Part shown: positions 1 through 12,029 of the stretch, one piece after another
Numbering within the stretch: the first letter of the stretch is position 1
Layout of the letters: each line of letters opens with the position of its first letter
Source of the DNA: Brachycybe producta
Taxonomy: Eukaryota; Arthropoda; Diplopoda; Playtdesmida; Andrognathidae
DNA length: 64,000 bases
Reading direction: 5' to 3'
Assembly (NCBI GenBank): GCA_036925085.1
Contig: JAUPFP010000023.1
Span: 2,245,778 to 2,309,777 of the forward strand
The notes under the pieces: model-generated
The model's database searches: none
Seen by the model: only the letters and a program-made list of their open reading frames with translations
What the model was told of the DNA's origin: nothing
Program-made: the position numbers and the translations under genes

Positions 1-2728
1 TGGTGTTTTTTTTAAAAAATTATATAGAAACTGCAATCCTGCAATACATTGTAGTTTATATAATATACCTAGATACGGTTAGTTGAATTAAACCTCAGAT
101 TTTGGGTTATTCATGAATAAGTCTCATGACAAATTAATCTTATAGTCTTGTTTTGTAAATTTGTATTGCATGAGAAAGTAAATGGAACGTGATATATCTA
201 TTGAAAATGACACACGTCAAATTTTTCTTTTTCCTAGTTGTAAGTTAGAATATTCTTAAAAGAATTGTTAAGTTATGCAAATAGAATGCAACAAACGGAT
301 TTTCTGCAACGATTTTCTGAGGAGGGTTTAATTTTTTCAGGCATATAAATTGTGTAGATTTAGTAATTTATGAAGTGATTTAATGAAATCTTTTTTTTTT
401 TTAAATGATTCAAAATGAACTGACATAACCAAATAAACTTTCAATGTTCCTTACCTCATTGTTAAATTTGAACAAATGATAATTATACATTGTTCTTTTT
501 TTTGCATAGAGGTCGGCAATTAATTGTACGAATTTGAAATTTATTTTTTTAAAAAACACAATTATTCATACTTCATTCATTATATGAGACCAGGTCATAA
601 AGTAATAAATTGATCTAAAATAATAATTTCATGGTTCAAACGTATAATAATATGGCTTCATAGTTTCGTGTGACATTAAATTGTTGATGAAAATGAAGTT
701 TAAAAGTCACGATCACACTTGCAACATTTGTAGCAAGATCGCTGTTATGTTTCTCACAATAAATTGTCAATAGCAGTCTGATGATAATATTCTTACAATT
801 ACAATTACAAAAAATACTCTGCAAGCAGCCGGTTGGCCTATGGCAGAGGGATCTCAAGATCCAAGTGCTGCAAGATGCATTGTCAATATATAATAATTAC
901 AAAAAAAAAATAACCTGCATTGCAAATATAAAAAAATATAAATGCAGTCATGAAAATTTGAACCCACAATTCATTAATGACATCATCATCATTCTTGAAT
1001 GACTTGCAAGGGTTTCTTGTACACATTTTCTTGTAGAAAACCCTTTTTTTTGCAAGACTTTGTATTATATTTACAGCAATATAAATCACATTTTTTTTAC
1101 AGAGAATGTTGTTATATATTTAGTATCGCAATTCAATTTCAGTATACGAAATGAAAAACAAATGATCATATAACGCTTGAAGTCTGATAAAAAAACACTT
1201 GATTCATTTCATTTTATGCTAAATAGCAGCGTGGTGACAAATTGATTTTCAAAATAAATTATTAGACGACGTAATTACTAATTCTTTCAGTGAAAAATTA
1301 ATTACAATCATAATTACTAAATTTAAATAAGAAATTAAATCTACTCATTTTTTCAAGAGTATTTCAATTATTTTCCAATTACAAATCAGGTGACAGACAT
1401 ATGTAAAGACATGAAAAACAAAGATTGCAAAACTGAATGCATAAAGTAATGCACAATTGCTTATTAGTTTGACAATAGTCTGGAATAGTTAACGCAAGTT
1501 CCGAGTAGTTTGAGAACAAAAATATATAAAAAAAAAAAGTAATTTTAAAAATAACTTTAAAAAGTAATTAAAAACAATTGTGTTTTCATTACAAAAGATA
1601 ATTAAAATTACAAATTAACAAGTTTCAAAAGTCATGTAGTGAATATTACTTGAAAAGGTAATTTAATTAACTTTACAACACTGCTAACTATATCATCTTT
1701 CATTATAAATTACATATACAGTATACAAAAATGTTAATTTTCTGTATTTACTTGTGTATCTAATTTAATTACAGTAATTTATTACATTTTGTTACAAATT
1801 ATTTTCCAACACTTAGGCTAAATATAGCATATTTCATTATAAATTACATGTATACAACCAAAAAAATGTTAAATCTTGCGTTGTGAAATAGTGCATAATT
1901 TTCATAAATAATATCTTGAAACAGAACACCAAAATGGAAATGCAGCCAACCATATACTCTACAAAAAATTATTCCAAATTTGATATATAGCTTCAGTAAA
2001 TCTGGTAGGTACCTGTTGTAATAATATTGTGTAAATTTTAAACATGTATTCCTACAGGAAGTACAATACAAATACATATGAAAGTGTAATAATTTTTTTA
2101 AAAAAAAATTGAAAAAACTGCAACTTTTTTGGTGAATTTCTGACTGATTTCGTAAAATATTATAGTTATTGTAAAATACAGGTACAGGTACACACATACA
2201 TGTACAGTATATATACGGTCACTGACGTGTTTCCTTTACTTTTAAACGTTGAGGTGTGTCTTGCGTTTGAGTTTTCACATTATCAGGTGGTAGCCAATGA
2301 GCTTCAGTTCACCTGCTTTGTTTTTTCTATTAAGTCCAACCACTTTGATAGTTAACAATTGTTACAGTTGTGTAGAACTAGCACCTTTCAAAGACTGGTA
2401 CAGATTTTTCGCGACAAGTTCTTCAAATAATAATATAACGGTACTTTTGATTCATAAGCATGAAAAATCTTATTTTTTATTGTTATATTTTCTCAAAATT
2501 AAATTGAGTGTTTTTTTTATTATTATTATTTTAATTTTATAATTTCAGAAGACAAAAAAATTGTTTTGCAGTGAAAACATCATTAAGTGGATTTGAATGT
2601 AGAATCTATTTTATATATTTTATACGGAGATTTGTGGAAGATTTCCGTAAATTTAACAACATAAAGAAGGGTTATTGCCGCTTCTTCTTCAGCATTTTTT
2701 TTCTCATTTCAACAAGAAAAAAAAAACT
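1..2728. other. Upstream non-coding region
   Basis: AT-rich sequence with no convincing exon on either strand; the longest open stretch (minus strand, 1844-2197) is low-complexity. The recognisable content is a LINE 3' fragment near 815-975. The last few hundred bases before 2729 should hold the 5' UTR and promoter of the chitin-binding gene. A TATA-like run is present near 2209-2215, but nothing ties it to a start site. Confidence 0.6.
815..975 (-). mobile_element. 3' UTR fragment of the CR1/jockey-type LINE family
   Basis: The stretch shares the block reading CTCTGCAAGCAGCC, then GGCCTATGGCAGAGGGA and ATGCATTGTCAA with the 3' end of the LINE at 18283. On the minus strand it runs into a short tandem tail of TAATTG-like units (about 785-810), as expected for LINEs that end in short repeats rather than poly(A). 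No coding sequence remains. Confidence 0.65.
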
Positions 2729-2786
2729 ATGTTGTCGTTCATGTCACTGCCCTTAGCCACGATTTTATTTATCACGATTTACAGTT
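2729..2786 (+). CDS. Exon 1, signal peptide of chitin-binding protein
   Basis: It encodes residues 1-19 (MLSFMSLPLATILFITIYS) and ends in phase 1 at a strong GTAAGT donor. A second in-frame ATG at 2741 is an equally possible start and would still leave a usable signal peptide. A purine-rich A run lies directly upstream. The following intron is 3.2 kb. Confidence 0.75.
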
Positions 2787-5700
2787 GTAAGTATATAGAT
2801 ATATTTATTATAATTTATAAATTATACAAATGAACACTTTTGTTTTGTAAAAAAATTATATAATTGTGATGATGGTTTTTTTTTAATATGTTTTAGTTAG
2901 TGAAATATGGTTTTAAATGTATAATAATTTACATCTAAATTTATTAAGTTATTTTTTATTATTATATATTTCTAACATAAAATAGGTCTGTTGCATTTTG
3001 TATGTAGGCTGTTCTATTTGAGCCACATTTTTTTTTGTATGTATTTTGGATCAAACTTGCTTTCTTGATTGTGCGTTAGTTTGCCTCGGGACTTGACCCA
3101 ATAATTATTCGACCCTTCCACGTTCCTCCTTTTTTTAAACAAAAAAATTCATAGATTTTATTTTAGATTAACAATATTACTTAGATGAAACAATAAATTT
3201 CATTTAAAAAAACTTTATAATCTGATAATAGATAAAAATAAAATGTAAATTATTGATTAAATTGGAATTTATTTGCAAACTGGCCTAACAATTGTGTTCA
3301 CATTTTCATGCTGAAAATGTGTCACAGTTTCACACGGGAACAGTTTTTTTTTTGTGGTAGACATAATTACAATGAAAGGATTTGTAATCTTTTCTTCAGA
3401 AAAGACAAAATTATAGTACAAGCTCGTATTTTGTTATTAGCAAAGTTAAAATCTTAAATACATCAGCAAGGTTTTGTTAGAAAATTAGAAAACCTTGCTG
3501 ATCTAATTTTTTTTAACTTTTGTATAAATTTATTGTAATAAGCCACTACATTGTAATACATCGTGCATTACTACAAGAACTACAAGAAAGTTAAATATCA
3601 TAACTTCCAAAAAAAGGCACAAATAGATTTGACTTAAGATAATTCATATTTTTGTAACATTTCCTTATTATATTTTATACACTATTTCTGTTTCTTTACC
3701 ATCCAAATTCAAAAAGAACCCTCAGAGCAGGGTTTTAACTTTGAACTTTGAACTAAAGAATACACAATAAAATGGTTTTATTGTGTATTCTTTAGTTCAA
3801 AGTTCAAAGTTTTCGGTTTCCGGTTTTCGGTTTTAGTCGGAATTAATCTGTATACGCATTTTTTTGTTTATCCAAAAAAATGATAAAATATTATTTGTCC
3901 AGTAGTCTAAAAATGAGAATGTGATCTGATCACTGATTATCTAGATTACCTTGCATAGTATTTTTTTTAAATATTCATTTAAAAAAAACTCATGAACCTA
4001 GACCTATATTTCTTTTGACATGTCTGATATGGCAGCCTGTAATATTGATAATAAATATATCAGTAACGTGACCTTGTTAAATTGGCACAAGTTTATTTGT
4101 TTATTAAATTATATTTAAAATAAATAGGAAGAATTAAGCTATTACTTGAGAGAATTACTTAGCCTACTTACTTAGTTGTTACAAGACATTGTTATGACAT
4201 TAGATAATTTGTCTTAAAAGATATAGAAAATTGTATATGATATTTAAAAAGAAATGTTAATTTTTTCAACAAATTTGTTACAAAAACAAGAAGAAAAAAA
4301 AAGTATTTTTCATTTCTAAGAAATTTGACCGTTACTTTGGTTTTGTGCTTTCTTAGCTCATGAAAATGTTGGCCTAGTTTTTGAGCCAAGTGTTTGTGGC
4401 CTCAGGTGAACCATGTTCGCTTTCTTTTTTTGTCGCGCCATCAAGCATACAAATACAGACAACAATGCTAATCTAGGATGGGTAGTGAAACAAAAGCCAG
4501 TTTTGTGAGACATTCTACTTATTATTATTATTATTATATTATTATTATAATATACACCCAAAAAACTAAAAAAAATTTGGTTTGAAAAGTAGGCTGATAT
4601 GCCATCATGTCATTTCAACTTTAATCCCACGTATAAATGAAGTGCATTTATGTGCTACATGCATAATATATTTTTAAAAATTGTTAGAATCTGGAATTCA
4701 TAACTAGAAATATTAATTTGCATTAAACAGTCAAGTTTTGTTTTCCTCCTGGTACACGATATGGTATGTTCGGCATTGTCACAACAAGCATATAAATGTA
4801 CAGTTTGAGATTGAGTCTGAATTGGCAATTTCTCTTGACCCGTGCAAAACCAGTTTGTGAAATGTACATATTATTTATTATTGTGTCCTTGTGGTCATTT
4901 CTATATAACAATTGCTAGATTTGTCGTGATTAGATTTATTTAAGACTTTTTGAAGTCGTTCAGAAATTTTTTTTACACAGAAATATTATGAAGAGAAACA
5001 TGGAATTGTTTTAGAAACTAGATGGGTAGCTCAATCACTTAAGGGTACTTTAATGTTGATATCTTTCAAAATAAGCTTTTTATGAGAGTTTGAAAATGAA
5101 TTAATTCTAACCAGATGAGATTTTTTTACTTTTTGTGTTTCGAACTCGCATAAAAAGTTTATTTTGAAAGATATCAACACGAAAATACCCTTAATATAAC
5201 AGTTTCTAGATGCTTTTAATTTTGCTCTCGAAAGAAAGAATAGACACAGTTCGAAAACCATGATCCACCTTAATAGTACCGCATGTTTATGTTGAGAATT
5301 TGAGATCTTTCAAAATAAACGTTTTTCTATTCAAAAATTTAACAAGTTATCATATGTTTAAAGTTCGATCAGTTACAAACTATCATAAAAAACTTATTTT
5401 AAAATACATTATGTCAACATGAATACATAAATTATATCCTTAAGCGTTGAACTACCCTTCTAGTTTCTAAAACACTTTCAAGTTTCTCTTAATTTTCTTT
5501 CTGTAAGAGGGGCGTTTATAAACTTTAATATCACCTTAAAATTTGAATGTTGTGAACATAAAGGTAACCGTAATTTAAATATAACTGCAAACCTTAACAT
5601 ATAATAAAAGTGACACAAATGTTTTTAAGTGATCAGAACACGGAAATGTCTTTGCTTATTTAAGTGTGTACTTGTTTCCGTGAAGCAAAGAATTATTATG

Positions 5701-8700
5701 TCTGTTATAAGTTTTTAAACGACGTAGTTTAACAGTACATTTTTATGTTAAGAAAGCAACGTTCATTTTTCTGCGTGCAAGGCCAATGGGGTCTCCAAGG
5801 TTTTCCATAAATTGCTGCTTTAGAAGAAAAAAACCTTGAATTCCTAAACATTTCAGTAAAAAAATGAAACATTCTATTCACATTAAACTTTTTTTTTACC
5901 TTCTATAAGTAACGAGTAATAATGTATTATACTTGCCATACATTATATTTAATTTAGTCATAATTTGCCATATACAATTTACAAATTTGTTTTTTATTTT
6001 ATGTTTCAGTGCCTCGTGAAATCGGTGCTCAAGTTGCTGTTACAACTGAAGTAAGATTCAAAAAAAACTTTTATTTCCTACTTTTATGACTTTCAATTCT
6101 CATGACACTTTTGTGTCACATCATGTGTCACCAATTGTTACCGTGGTGGTTTACATGTTTTCAAAAAAAAAAAATATCTCGTTAGTTAACCTGGTGGTAG
6201 CTCTTGACAGAGGTGAAGTTTCACAATAACGATAAGTGATACTGAGGTTATTGCAATGTGCAAAACTGCAGAATTGGTTTGCACCAGACTTAAAATGGCT
6301 TAAAAGATAGTTAAGAGTATTAAATCTAAACCTTCCTTGTAATTTTTTTTTTCGACAGATACCAGTCACAACTGTTTCTTCTAACGAAACTGTATCGAAC
6401 ACAACAAGGGATCCCAGATTAACTGGAGATCCTCGCCACGACTGGATCTACGATCCGAATCTTCCTCGTGAATTAAATGGTTACAATCTAAGTTCGTATC
6501 CTTTTTATACTTCAGTTCCAGATGACATCACATTCAAATGTGATGGTAGACATGATGGCTATTATGCCAGTATACCACATCACTGCCAGGTAAATTGTAT
6601 TCGATGAATGAATGCATTTTTTTTTTGTAAAATCAAAGAAAAGATTTTGTCTTAACAAAGATCATCTTTTTTATTGCAGTTATTTCATTTGTGTGTTTTT
6701 GGAATAAGACATGATTTTTTATGCGCCAATTACACAGTCTTTGATCAGTCTCAGTTCATCTGTCATTTTGTGAATTCGGTCAATTGTGGAAATTCTGAAT
6801 CGTACTATATACGAAATGAGGAATTGTACGTAACAACTACCACCGAGGCACCCGAATACGAAGATGAATACGAGGAGGTGGAACGACCCAGAAAACGAAA
6901 GAATCGAAGGAAGAATAGGAGGAGGAGACCAAAGAATAGGAGGCGAACTACAACACCTCCATCTGATGAGTATTACGATGACTATGCAGAAGACGAAGAA
7001 GAAGTTCTGCCTCCTGAAGAGGAACAAGATATTCCACTAGAAGAACAAGATATCGCAGTAGACCAGCAAGATATTCCTCTTGAAGAAGAGGTGCAACAAG
7101 AAACAAGACCAGCATCGAGACAAAGGCAAAACGCAGCTGTTACTGAAGAAGAAATTCAAGAAACTAGACCAGCAGCACCTAAAAGAAGACAAGAAGCTGC
7201 TGCAATTGCCGAAGAAGAACACCAAGCAACGAGACCAACACCAAGACAAAGACAAAACGCAGCAGTTACTGAAGAACAACTTCAAGAAACTGGACCAGCA
7301 CCGAAACGAAGACAAGAAGCTCCAGTTGTCGAAGAAGAAGAAGAACAAGAAATTAGACCGGCACCGAGACAGAGGCAAAATGCAGCAGTTACAGAAGAAG
7401 AAGTTCAAGAAACTAGACCAGCACCTAAACGAAGACCAGAAGCCGCAGTTACAGAAGATGATGCGCAAGGTGCTAGACCAGCACCTAGACGAAGACAAAA
7501 AGCACCAGTTATCGAAGAACATGATGAGCAACAAGAAGCTAGACCAACACCAAAACGAAGACAAAAAATAGCAGTTACAGACGAAGCAATTGTAGCAACT
7601 GCACCAGTGCCACGAGTTAGAAAACCACAAATCAGACCTCCAAGGCCTCTGGTAGCACCACCGCCAGCACCACATCCATCTGAAGATGTTCCAGAAGAAC
7701 ATTCAGAAGATACTCACTCAGCAGCCGATGAATCCATTTTGAACGTCCACACATCCAGGCAGCGAACTCGCACACGACAGCCTGAATTAGAAGTTTCTCC
7801 TGAGAATCCTGAACAGTCAGAGTCTCTTAACGAGGAAAACAGCCAACAATCATCTGAACGTCCAACAAGAAAACGTAAGGTGTCAAATTCCGTTCCTAAA
7901 AGGCATAGTCGTCAGGAACGTGATGTCGAATTACCCAATCCTGATGTTGTCGCAGCGAGTATCCTCAGTGGCCAAATTCCCTTTGCAGAAAACCAGACGA
8001 CACCAAAACCATGGCGAAGACCTAAAGATGAGCCTATAAATCCAGATTTTATTGCAGCAAGTGTCCTGAGTGGTCAGAGTCCTAGTTTATCTGATGATAC
8101 AACGCCAAAACCAAAAGTTGGGAAATCTAACAGTGACGGTAAACCAGAAGTTGAGGACGAGGCGGCAGTAAATCCAGATGCCATTGCTGCCAGTGTTCTA
8201 AGTGGACAAGATCCAAGTGAGCCTACAACGAAGCGAAGTTCTGTACTTGCAAAAAAAAGGCCAAAACCTTCAGGCCCTGATACCATTGCAGATTTCATTC
8301 TAAGTGGACAGAGTCCAGTGGCTGAAGAGAACTCGACACCTCAGAGCAAAGATTCTGGTAGTTCAGTAAGCAGAGGAAAGCGTCCACAAGTAACAGCATC
8401 ATCATCATCATCATCATCATCAGAAGCTGCAAGTCCAGATGCTGTCACAGAAAGTAACGTTAACGTAAATGCTCCTGTTGCAACTACACGTTCAGAACCG
8501 AAACTATCCACATCGACAGGTAAATTCGATTCGATTAATTAAATGCTTCATAAGATAGTAATTTGTCGTTATCAGGTCGTCCCAATGAGAAAACGGGACC
8601 AAAAGGAAAAGTACGAGTCGTTCAAAGAAGGAGGAAAGTGAATGGTACGAGACGATCGACGACTTCCACGACGACGACAACAACAACGACTGTAGCTCCT

Positions 8701-8733
8701 CAAGAAGAATACGAGTACGAATATGTGGAATAA
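2729..8733 (+). CDS. Secreted chitin-binding (ChtBD2) protein, CPAP1-like, with long repetitive tail
   Basis: Five exons join in frame: 2729-2786, 6010-6050, 6359-6589, 6680-8519 and 8576-8733 (2328 bases, 775 residues plus stop). Every intron has GT and AG ends. Residues 1-20 are a hydrophobic signal peptide. Residues 94-146 form one peritrophin-A/ChtBD2 domain with cysteines at 94, 109, 115, 125, 138 and 146 and the expected aromatic GYY and F-H-L-C positions. The remaining ~600 residues are disordered: an acidic and basic stretch, eight to nine ~20-residue units of the RPAPKRRQ..AAVTEEE type (about 244-417), then four NPD.IAAS.LSGQ units (530-660), and a Ser run. One chitin-binding domain plus secretion fits the CPAP1 class of cuticle or tracheal chitin-matrix proteins. 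That class is inferred; the tail is not a domain I recognise. Confidence 0.85.
3737..3811. repeat. Perfect 36-bp inverted repeat with 3-nt loop
   Basis: Arms 3737-3772 and 3776-3811 are exact reverse complements around a TGG loop. The hairpin lies inside intron 1 of the chitin-binding gene. Just upstream, CCTCAGAGCAGGGTT is shared with 48380-48395, so the locus may be part of a dispersed repeat. Confidence 0.9.
4975..5262. repeat. Palindromic dispersed element (family P), copy 1
   Basis: The left arm carries GTTTTAGAAACTAGA, then GGTAGCTCAATCACTTAA, then TTGATATCTTTCAAAATAA; the right arm has the same blocks in reverse complement, ending AAAGAAAGAATAGACA. About 290 bp, inside intron 1 of the chitin-binding gene. 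No coding capacity. Confidence 0.75.
5275..5500. repeat. Family P palindrome, copy 2
   Basis: Directly follows copy 1. The right arm is well kept (GTTGAACTACCCTTCTAG, TTTCTAAAACACTTTCAAG, TTTCTCTTAATTTT); the left arm is worn. It may be a duplicated or overlapping insertion. Confidence 0.6.
6010..6050 (+). CDS. Exon 2, 41-bp linker exon
   Basis: A tiny exon between a TTTCAG acceptor and a GTAAGA donor. It completes a Leu codon from exon 1 and adds 13 residues (PREIGAQVAVTTE). Its 41 bases restore phase 0, which is what exon 3 needs. It falls just after the signal peptide. Confidence 0.75.
6359..6589 (+). CDS. Exon 3, N-terminal region and first half of ChtBD2
   Basis: Exactly 77 codons, phase 0 at both ends, between GACAG and GTAAAT. 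It holds a Thr/Asp-rich segment, a YPFYTSVP segment of the kind often found just before the ChtBD2 domain in CPAP1 proteins, and cysteines 94 and 109 of the domain. Confidence 0.85.
6680..8519 (+). CDS. Exon 4, second half of ChtBD2 and repetitive tail
   Basis: An 1840-bp exon starting after TTGCAG and ending at CGACAG followed by GTAAAT (phase 1). Cysteines 115, 125, 138 and 146 complete the chitin-binding fold. The rest encodes the charged repeats. Reading on past 8519 meets a stop at 8540, but the next exon is in phase, so splicing at 8519 is preferred. Confidence 0.9.
8576..8733 (+). CDS. Exon 5, basic/Thr-rich C-terminus
   Basis: It starts after TTATCAG in phase with exon 4 and encodes 51 more residues: a very basic patch (RRRKVNGTRR), a Ser/Thr run, and a final acidic-aromatic EEYEYEYVE before TAA at 8731. 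The end echoes the EYEDEYEEVE stretch near residue 170. Confidence 0.8.
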
Positions 8734-8787
8734 TCTTCAGATTTTGAAACGAAGATTATAAGGACTTAGGTAATTTTTAGGATATTC

Positions 8788-8914
8788 TTTTGATTAGGAG
8801 CGTCTTGCCTCCAAGCTAAGGCTTCGAAGTTGTTGTATTTGTTGCGCCAAAGGCGTGCCGGGCCACATAAAGCAAACGAACTTCACGTACAGGCTAAGCT
8901 GCTCCTAATCGAAA
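8788..8914. repeat. Short fold-back element in 3' flank of the chitin-binding gene
   Basis: The ends are inverted copies: TTTTGATTAGGAGC on the left and GCTCCTAATCGAAA on the right, with further pairing (GCCTCCAAGCTAAG against AGGCTAAGC). The GC content is well above the flanks. It begins 55 bp after the stop codon, so it may be transcribed in the 3' UTR. Confidence 0.6.
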
Positions 8915-9667
8915 GGATTTCCACTTTTCTATAATTATTTGCTATTCTCATTACCATATTGTCCTTTTTTTTTGGTTCTTTACATAATTAATAACAAAAA
9001 GCTATGTTTAATGAATCACTTTACTAATTGAAGTGATTTTGTTTTGTGTGTTAATTTTATGTAAAAAGTCAACTGAAAAAAAAAAAAAAGATTGTTGTTA
9101 GGACATCGTGTTACAAGACAAATTTTTTGACAGGATGTTAGAAAAAAAATACTCATTTTATTCAGTTTATTTTGTTGTTTGTTCATTTTGTGACAGTTGT
9201 TCATCAAATACATTTTTTCTTTTATTACATGAATCTCTCTTAATAAGGTCTACTTAAGTTTTAAGTATTGTTAATCAGTTTATTTCTATGGCAACAATTG
9301 TTCTCTTTCTAAAACATGATCATCGATCAGTGCACACCAATTACAGTTATGCTTTTTTTCCAATCAAAAAAGACTGGTTAGAAGCTAGAATTTTCTAATT
9401 GTCACGTATGTTAATGACTAGAAAATTTAGCATTTAAACAGTATATATTGGGGGAAAGTATAATTTTGATGTGGCTTTATTAATGAGTTTATTAAATTTG
9501 AATTGAAAAAAATGTTTAAATCTAAATTGGAAACTCTGAAAATGTTAGCACAATAAATTAGAAACTCTGAAAATGTTTGCACAATAAATTAGAAATAATT
9601 TTTATTTAAGGTGTTTTATTTTGAACAGATCAGAACAGATATCCGGTTATTCAGCATTTTCAGAAGC

Positions 9668-9945
9668 ATCCCTAAGGAGAAATCGAAAATGTGTTAGAAA
9701 CTAGAAGCGGTAGCTGCATCACTTAATGGTATTTTCATCTTGAAATCTTTCAAAATAAACTTTTTCTTGATTAAAAAATATTGTCTACTTAAAGTTGGGT
9801 TATTTTTAAACTGACATAAAAATGTTTATTATGAAAGATATCAACATGAAAATTATCCTGAAGTGATTGAGCGACCTTAATAGTTTCTAAAGAAAACTTC
9901 AAGTGTTTCTTAATTTTGCTTCTGAAAGACAGAATAACTAGTGAT
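9668..9945. repeat. Family P palindrome, copy 3
   Basis: Both arms are present: GTGTTAGAAACTAGAAG and TCACTTAATGGTATTTTCAT on the left; GAAAGATATCAACATGAAAA and AGTGATTGAGCGACC on the right, ending TTTTGCTTCTGAAAGACAG. Confidence 0.7.
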
Positions 9946-10504
9946 CGAACCAGCTTTAATACTTGGAAAAAATATGATAAAAATTGTGTTTTTATTATAA
10001 TAATTATGAAGTCGGTAACAATATTTAAAGCAATTTATTTGGAATCTTAGATAAATATTATGAATATATTTCGTTAATATCGGCAATAACATTTTTAATT
10101 AACTTATTTAATAAGTTCAAAAATATGGAAAAATTTCTTTTTAGGATTACTTTCAATATGCTCGCTAAGGAACGTTATTGACAAACGCCTGGCGACTAGA
10201 AATTACTATCAGATTTTTAACACTGTTCGTTCCGTTTGAGCGTTCAACTTGTTGACCGCTATATAGCAATTAATACAATAAACTTTAAATTACCTTAAAA
10301 ATTGCTTTAAAATTAAGTAATACCAAAATAAAAAAATCTGCAGCTTTAAAATTAATTTTAAAAGAATTTAAAAGATTTTTCGCATCTTAAAAAACACATA
10401 ACAAAAAGTTCCCGCAACTTTCTATTGTGACGTCATTAATTGAGCACATAGCATGAAAAGCTATCCGGAGTTCTAGTTGCTAGTATTCATTGATACTACA
10501 TGTG

Positions 10505-10735
10505 CTTGCGTCGCCCTTAGAAGAAGCTTATGACGTCACATGGATTGACACAAAATTTAGGATTGTGTCATTTTTGTCTGATAAAAAGAGGTAAACGCAA
10601 TAGGAGGCAGAAACCCACTTGTTAAAATTGAAGAAACATTTGTTTTTACCACTTTTTTTGTCAGATAGAACTCCTCAATACTTAATTATTCATTAATCCC
10701 TCTGACGTCACAAGCTTCCTCTAAGGGCGACGCAA
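10505..10735. mobile_element. Fold-back MITE with TGACGTCA in each end, copy 1
   Basis: About 231 bp. The left end TTGCGTCGCCCTTAGAAGAA and the right end are inverted copies of ~34 bp with few mismatches, each including the exact 8-mer TGACGTCA (10531-10538 and 10703-10710). No ORF. A sister copy lies at 24867. Confidence 0.75.
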
Positions 10736-12029
10736 GTATAGAATAGTGCACATGTTGGAATACGCTCAATTTTAAGGTATAGATAGGATAGCGCTTTTCA
10801 TAGAAGAACGGGTCTTGGAGCAAGAATGGCGGGTTTTCAACATCTAAGTTTTTTTTATACTTTTTAGTCATTTTTTTCTATTAATTTTAAGTATCTTATG
10901 ATTTGTAATGTTTAATACCGTTGCTAGCTATGATCTGGTAAGTTTAACGATGAGTTTTCTGTTTGATTTTTGTAAATTTAACAACTTTCATGCAATGATG
11001 TCAAAGATACACGGTGAGTCTAAAAACGGTGGAGCAAAAACTTTTTTAAGCTTCCATTAATTTATATTGAATTACTGTACACATGCGAGAAATTAACTAA
11101 TGTTAGTATTATGTGCAATATTTTCAAATGAAGCTTCGAGTTCTTTTACATAATTACGTTTTTGGCGCGTTTATGACAAAAATAAGTAACTCACTTCACG
11201 TCATTCGAAGAGCTCATTATAGGAAAAAGTCATAAAATTGTGACAAGTCATACCTTATGATGTCACTGCTCGTGCGCTATTATTTTATGACTGTCATATT
11301 ATGCTGTACACCAGTCAATGACAGTCATATGACAATATATTTTGATATCTCTTATTGTGACTGTAGATTGTTACATAGTTATGAGCTAGATACGACAATT
11401 TACTGTCTTGTGTCAGTCTTATTTCCTTTTCGTAATGACATCTCGGGTTTAAAGACCCTCCTCCTTCTTTCCACCTATCTTATAAGTTATAAGTTACATT
11501 TAAAGTATTTTTAATCCGAAATTCAAGAATTAAAAATTGACACTCAAGATTAACCTTTGAACCCTCTAAGTAAGTACTAACTTTCAAATTTTAACGTTTT
11601 ATTGAGTTTTTTTACGCAACAAAGAAATTTTTTTTTTCAAACTTGAAAGCACAAAAAAAGGATTCTAGTGCCTCATTACAGAACATGTCATATAACTGTG
11701 ACAATCATACCTTACGATGTCACTGTTTGTGCATTATTGTTTTATGACTGTTACAGTAAGGTTGTACACTAATCAATGGTAGTCATATGACTACATACTA
11801 TGTCATATGTAATAATATTTTGTAATTTGCTTTTATGATGATTAGAAGGTTATGAGCCGGAAAATGACAATTTACTGTCTTATGACAGTCTTATTCCATT
11901 TCTGTAATGAGACCCCCTAGGTTATAGAAACTTTCACAATTTGCTATAAAAAGTTTTACTTTCAAAAACATCAACAATTTATTTTATGAACAGCTGATTT
12001 TCGAACTCCTGAAATCTTTAAAGAGAGCA

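Noticed and set aside
1844-2197. A 117-codon minus-strand open frame
   Set aside because: Low-complexity Phe/Tyr/Asn content as expected from AT-rich DNA, with no recognisable domain.
7080-7571. A 163-codon plus-strand Lys/Gln-rich open frame
   Set aside because: It is a frame-shifted reading of the same coding repeats, and the other frame carries the in-phase exon with the ChtBD2 domain.
7037-7702. A 221-codon minus-strand open frame rich in Cys, Trp and Phe
   Set aside because: It lies antisense to the charged repeats of the chitin-binding protein; its composition is the mirror of GAA/CAA/AGA codon repeats and it has no splice or homology support.
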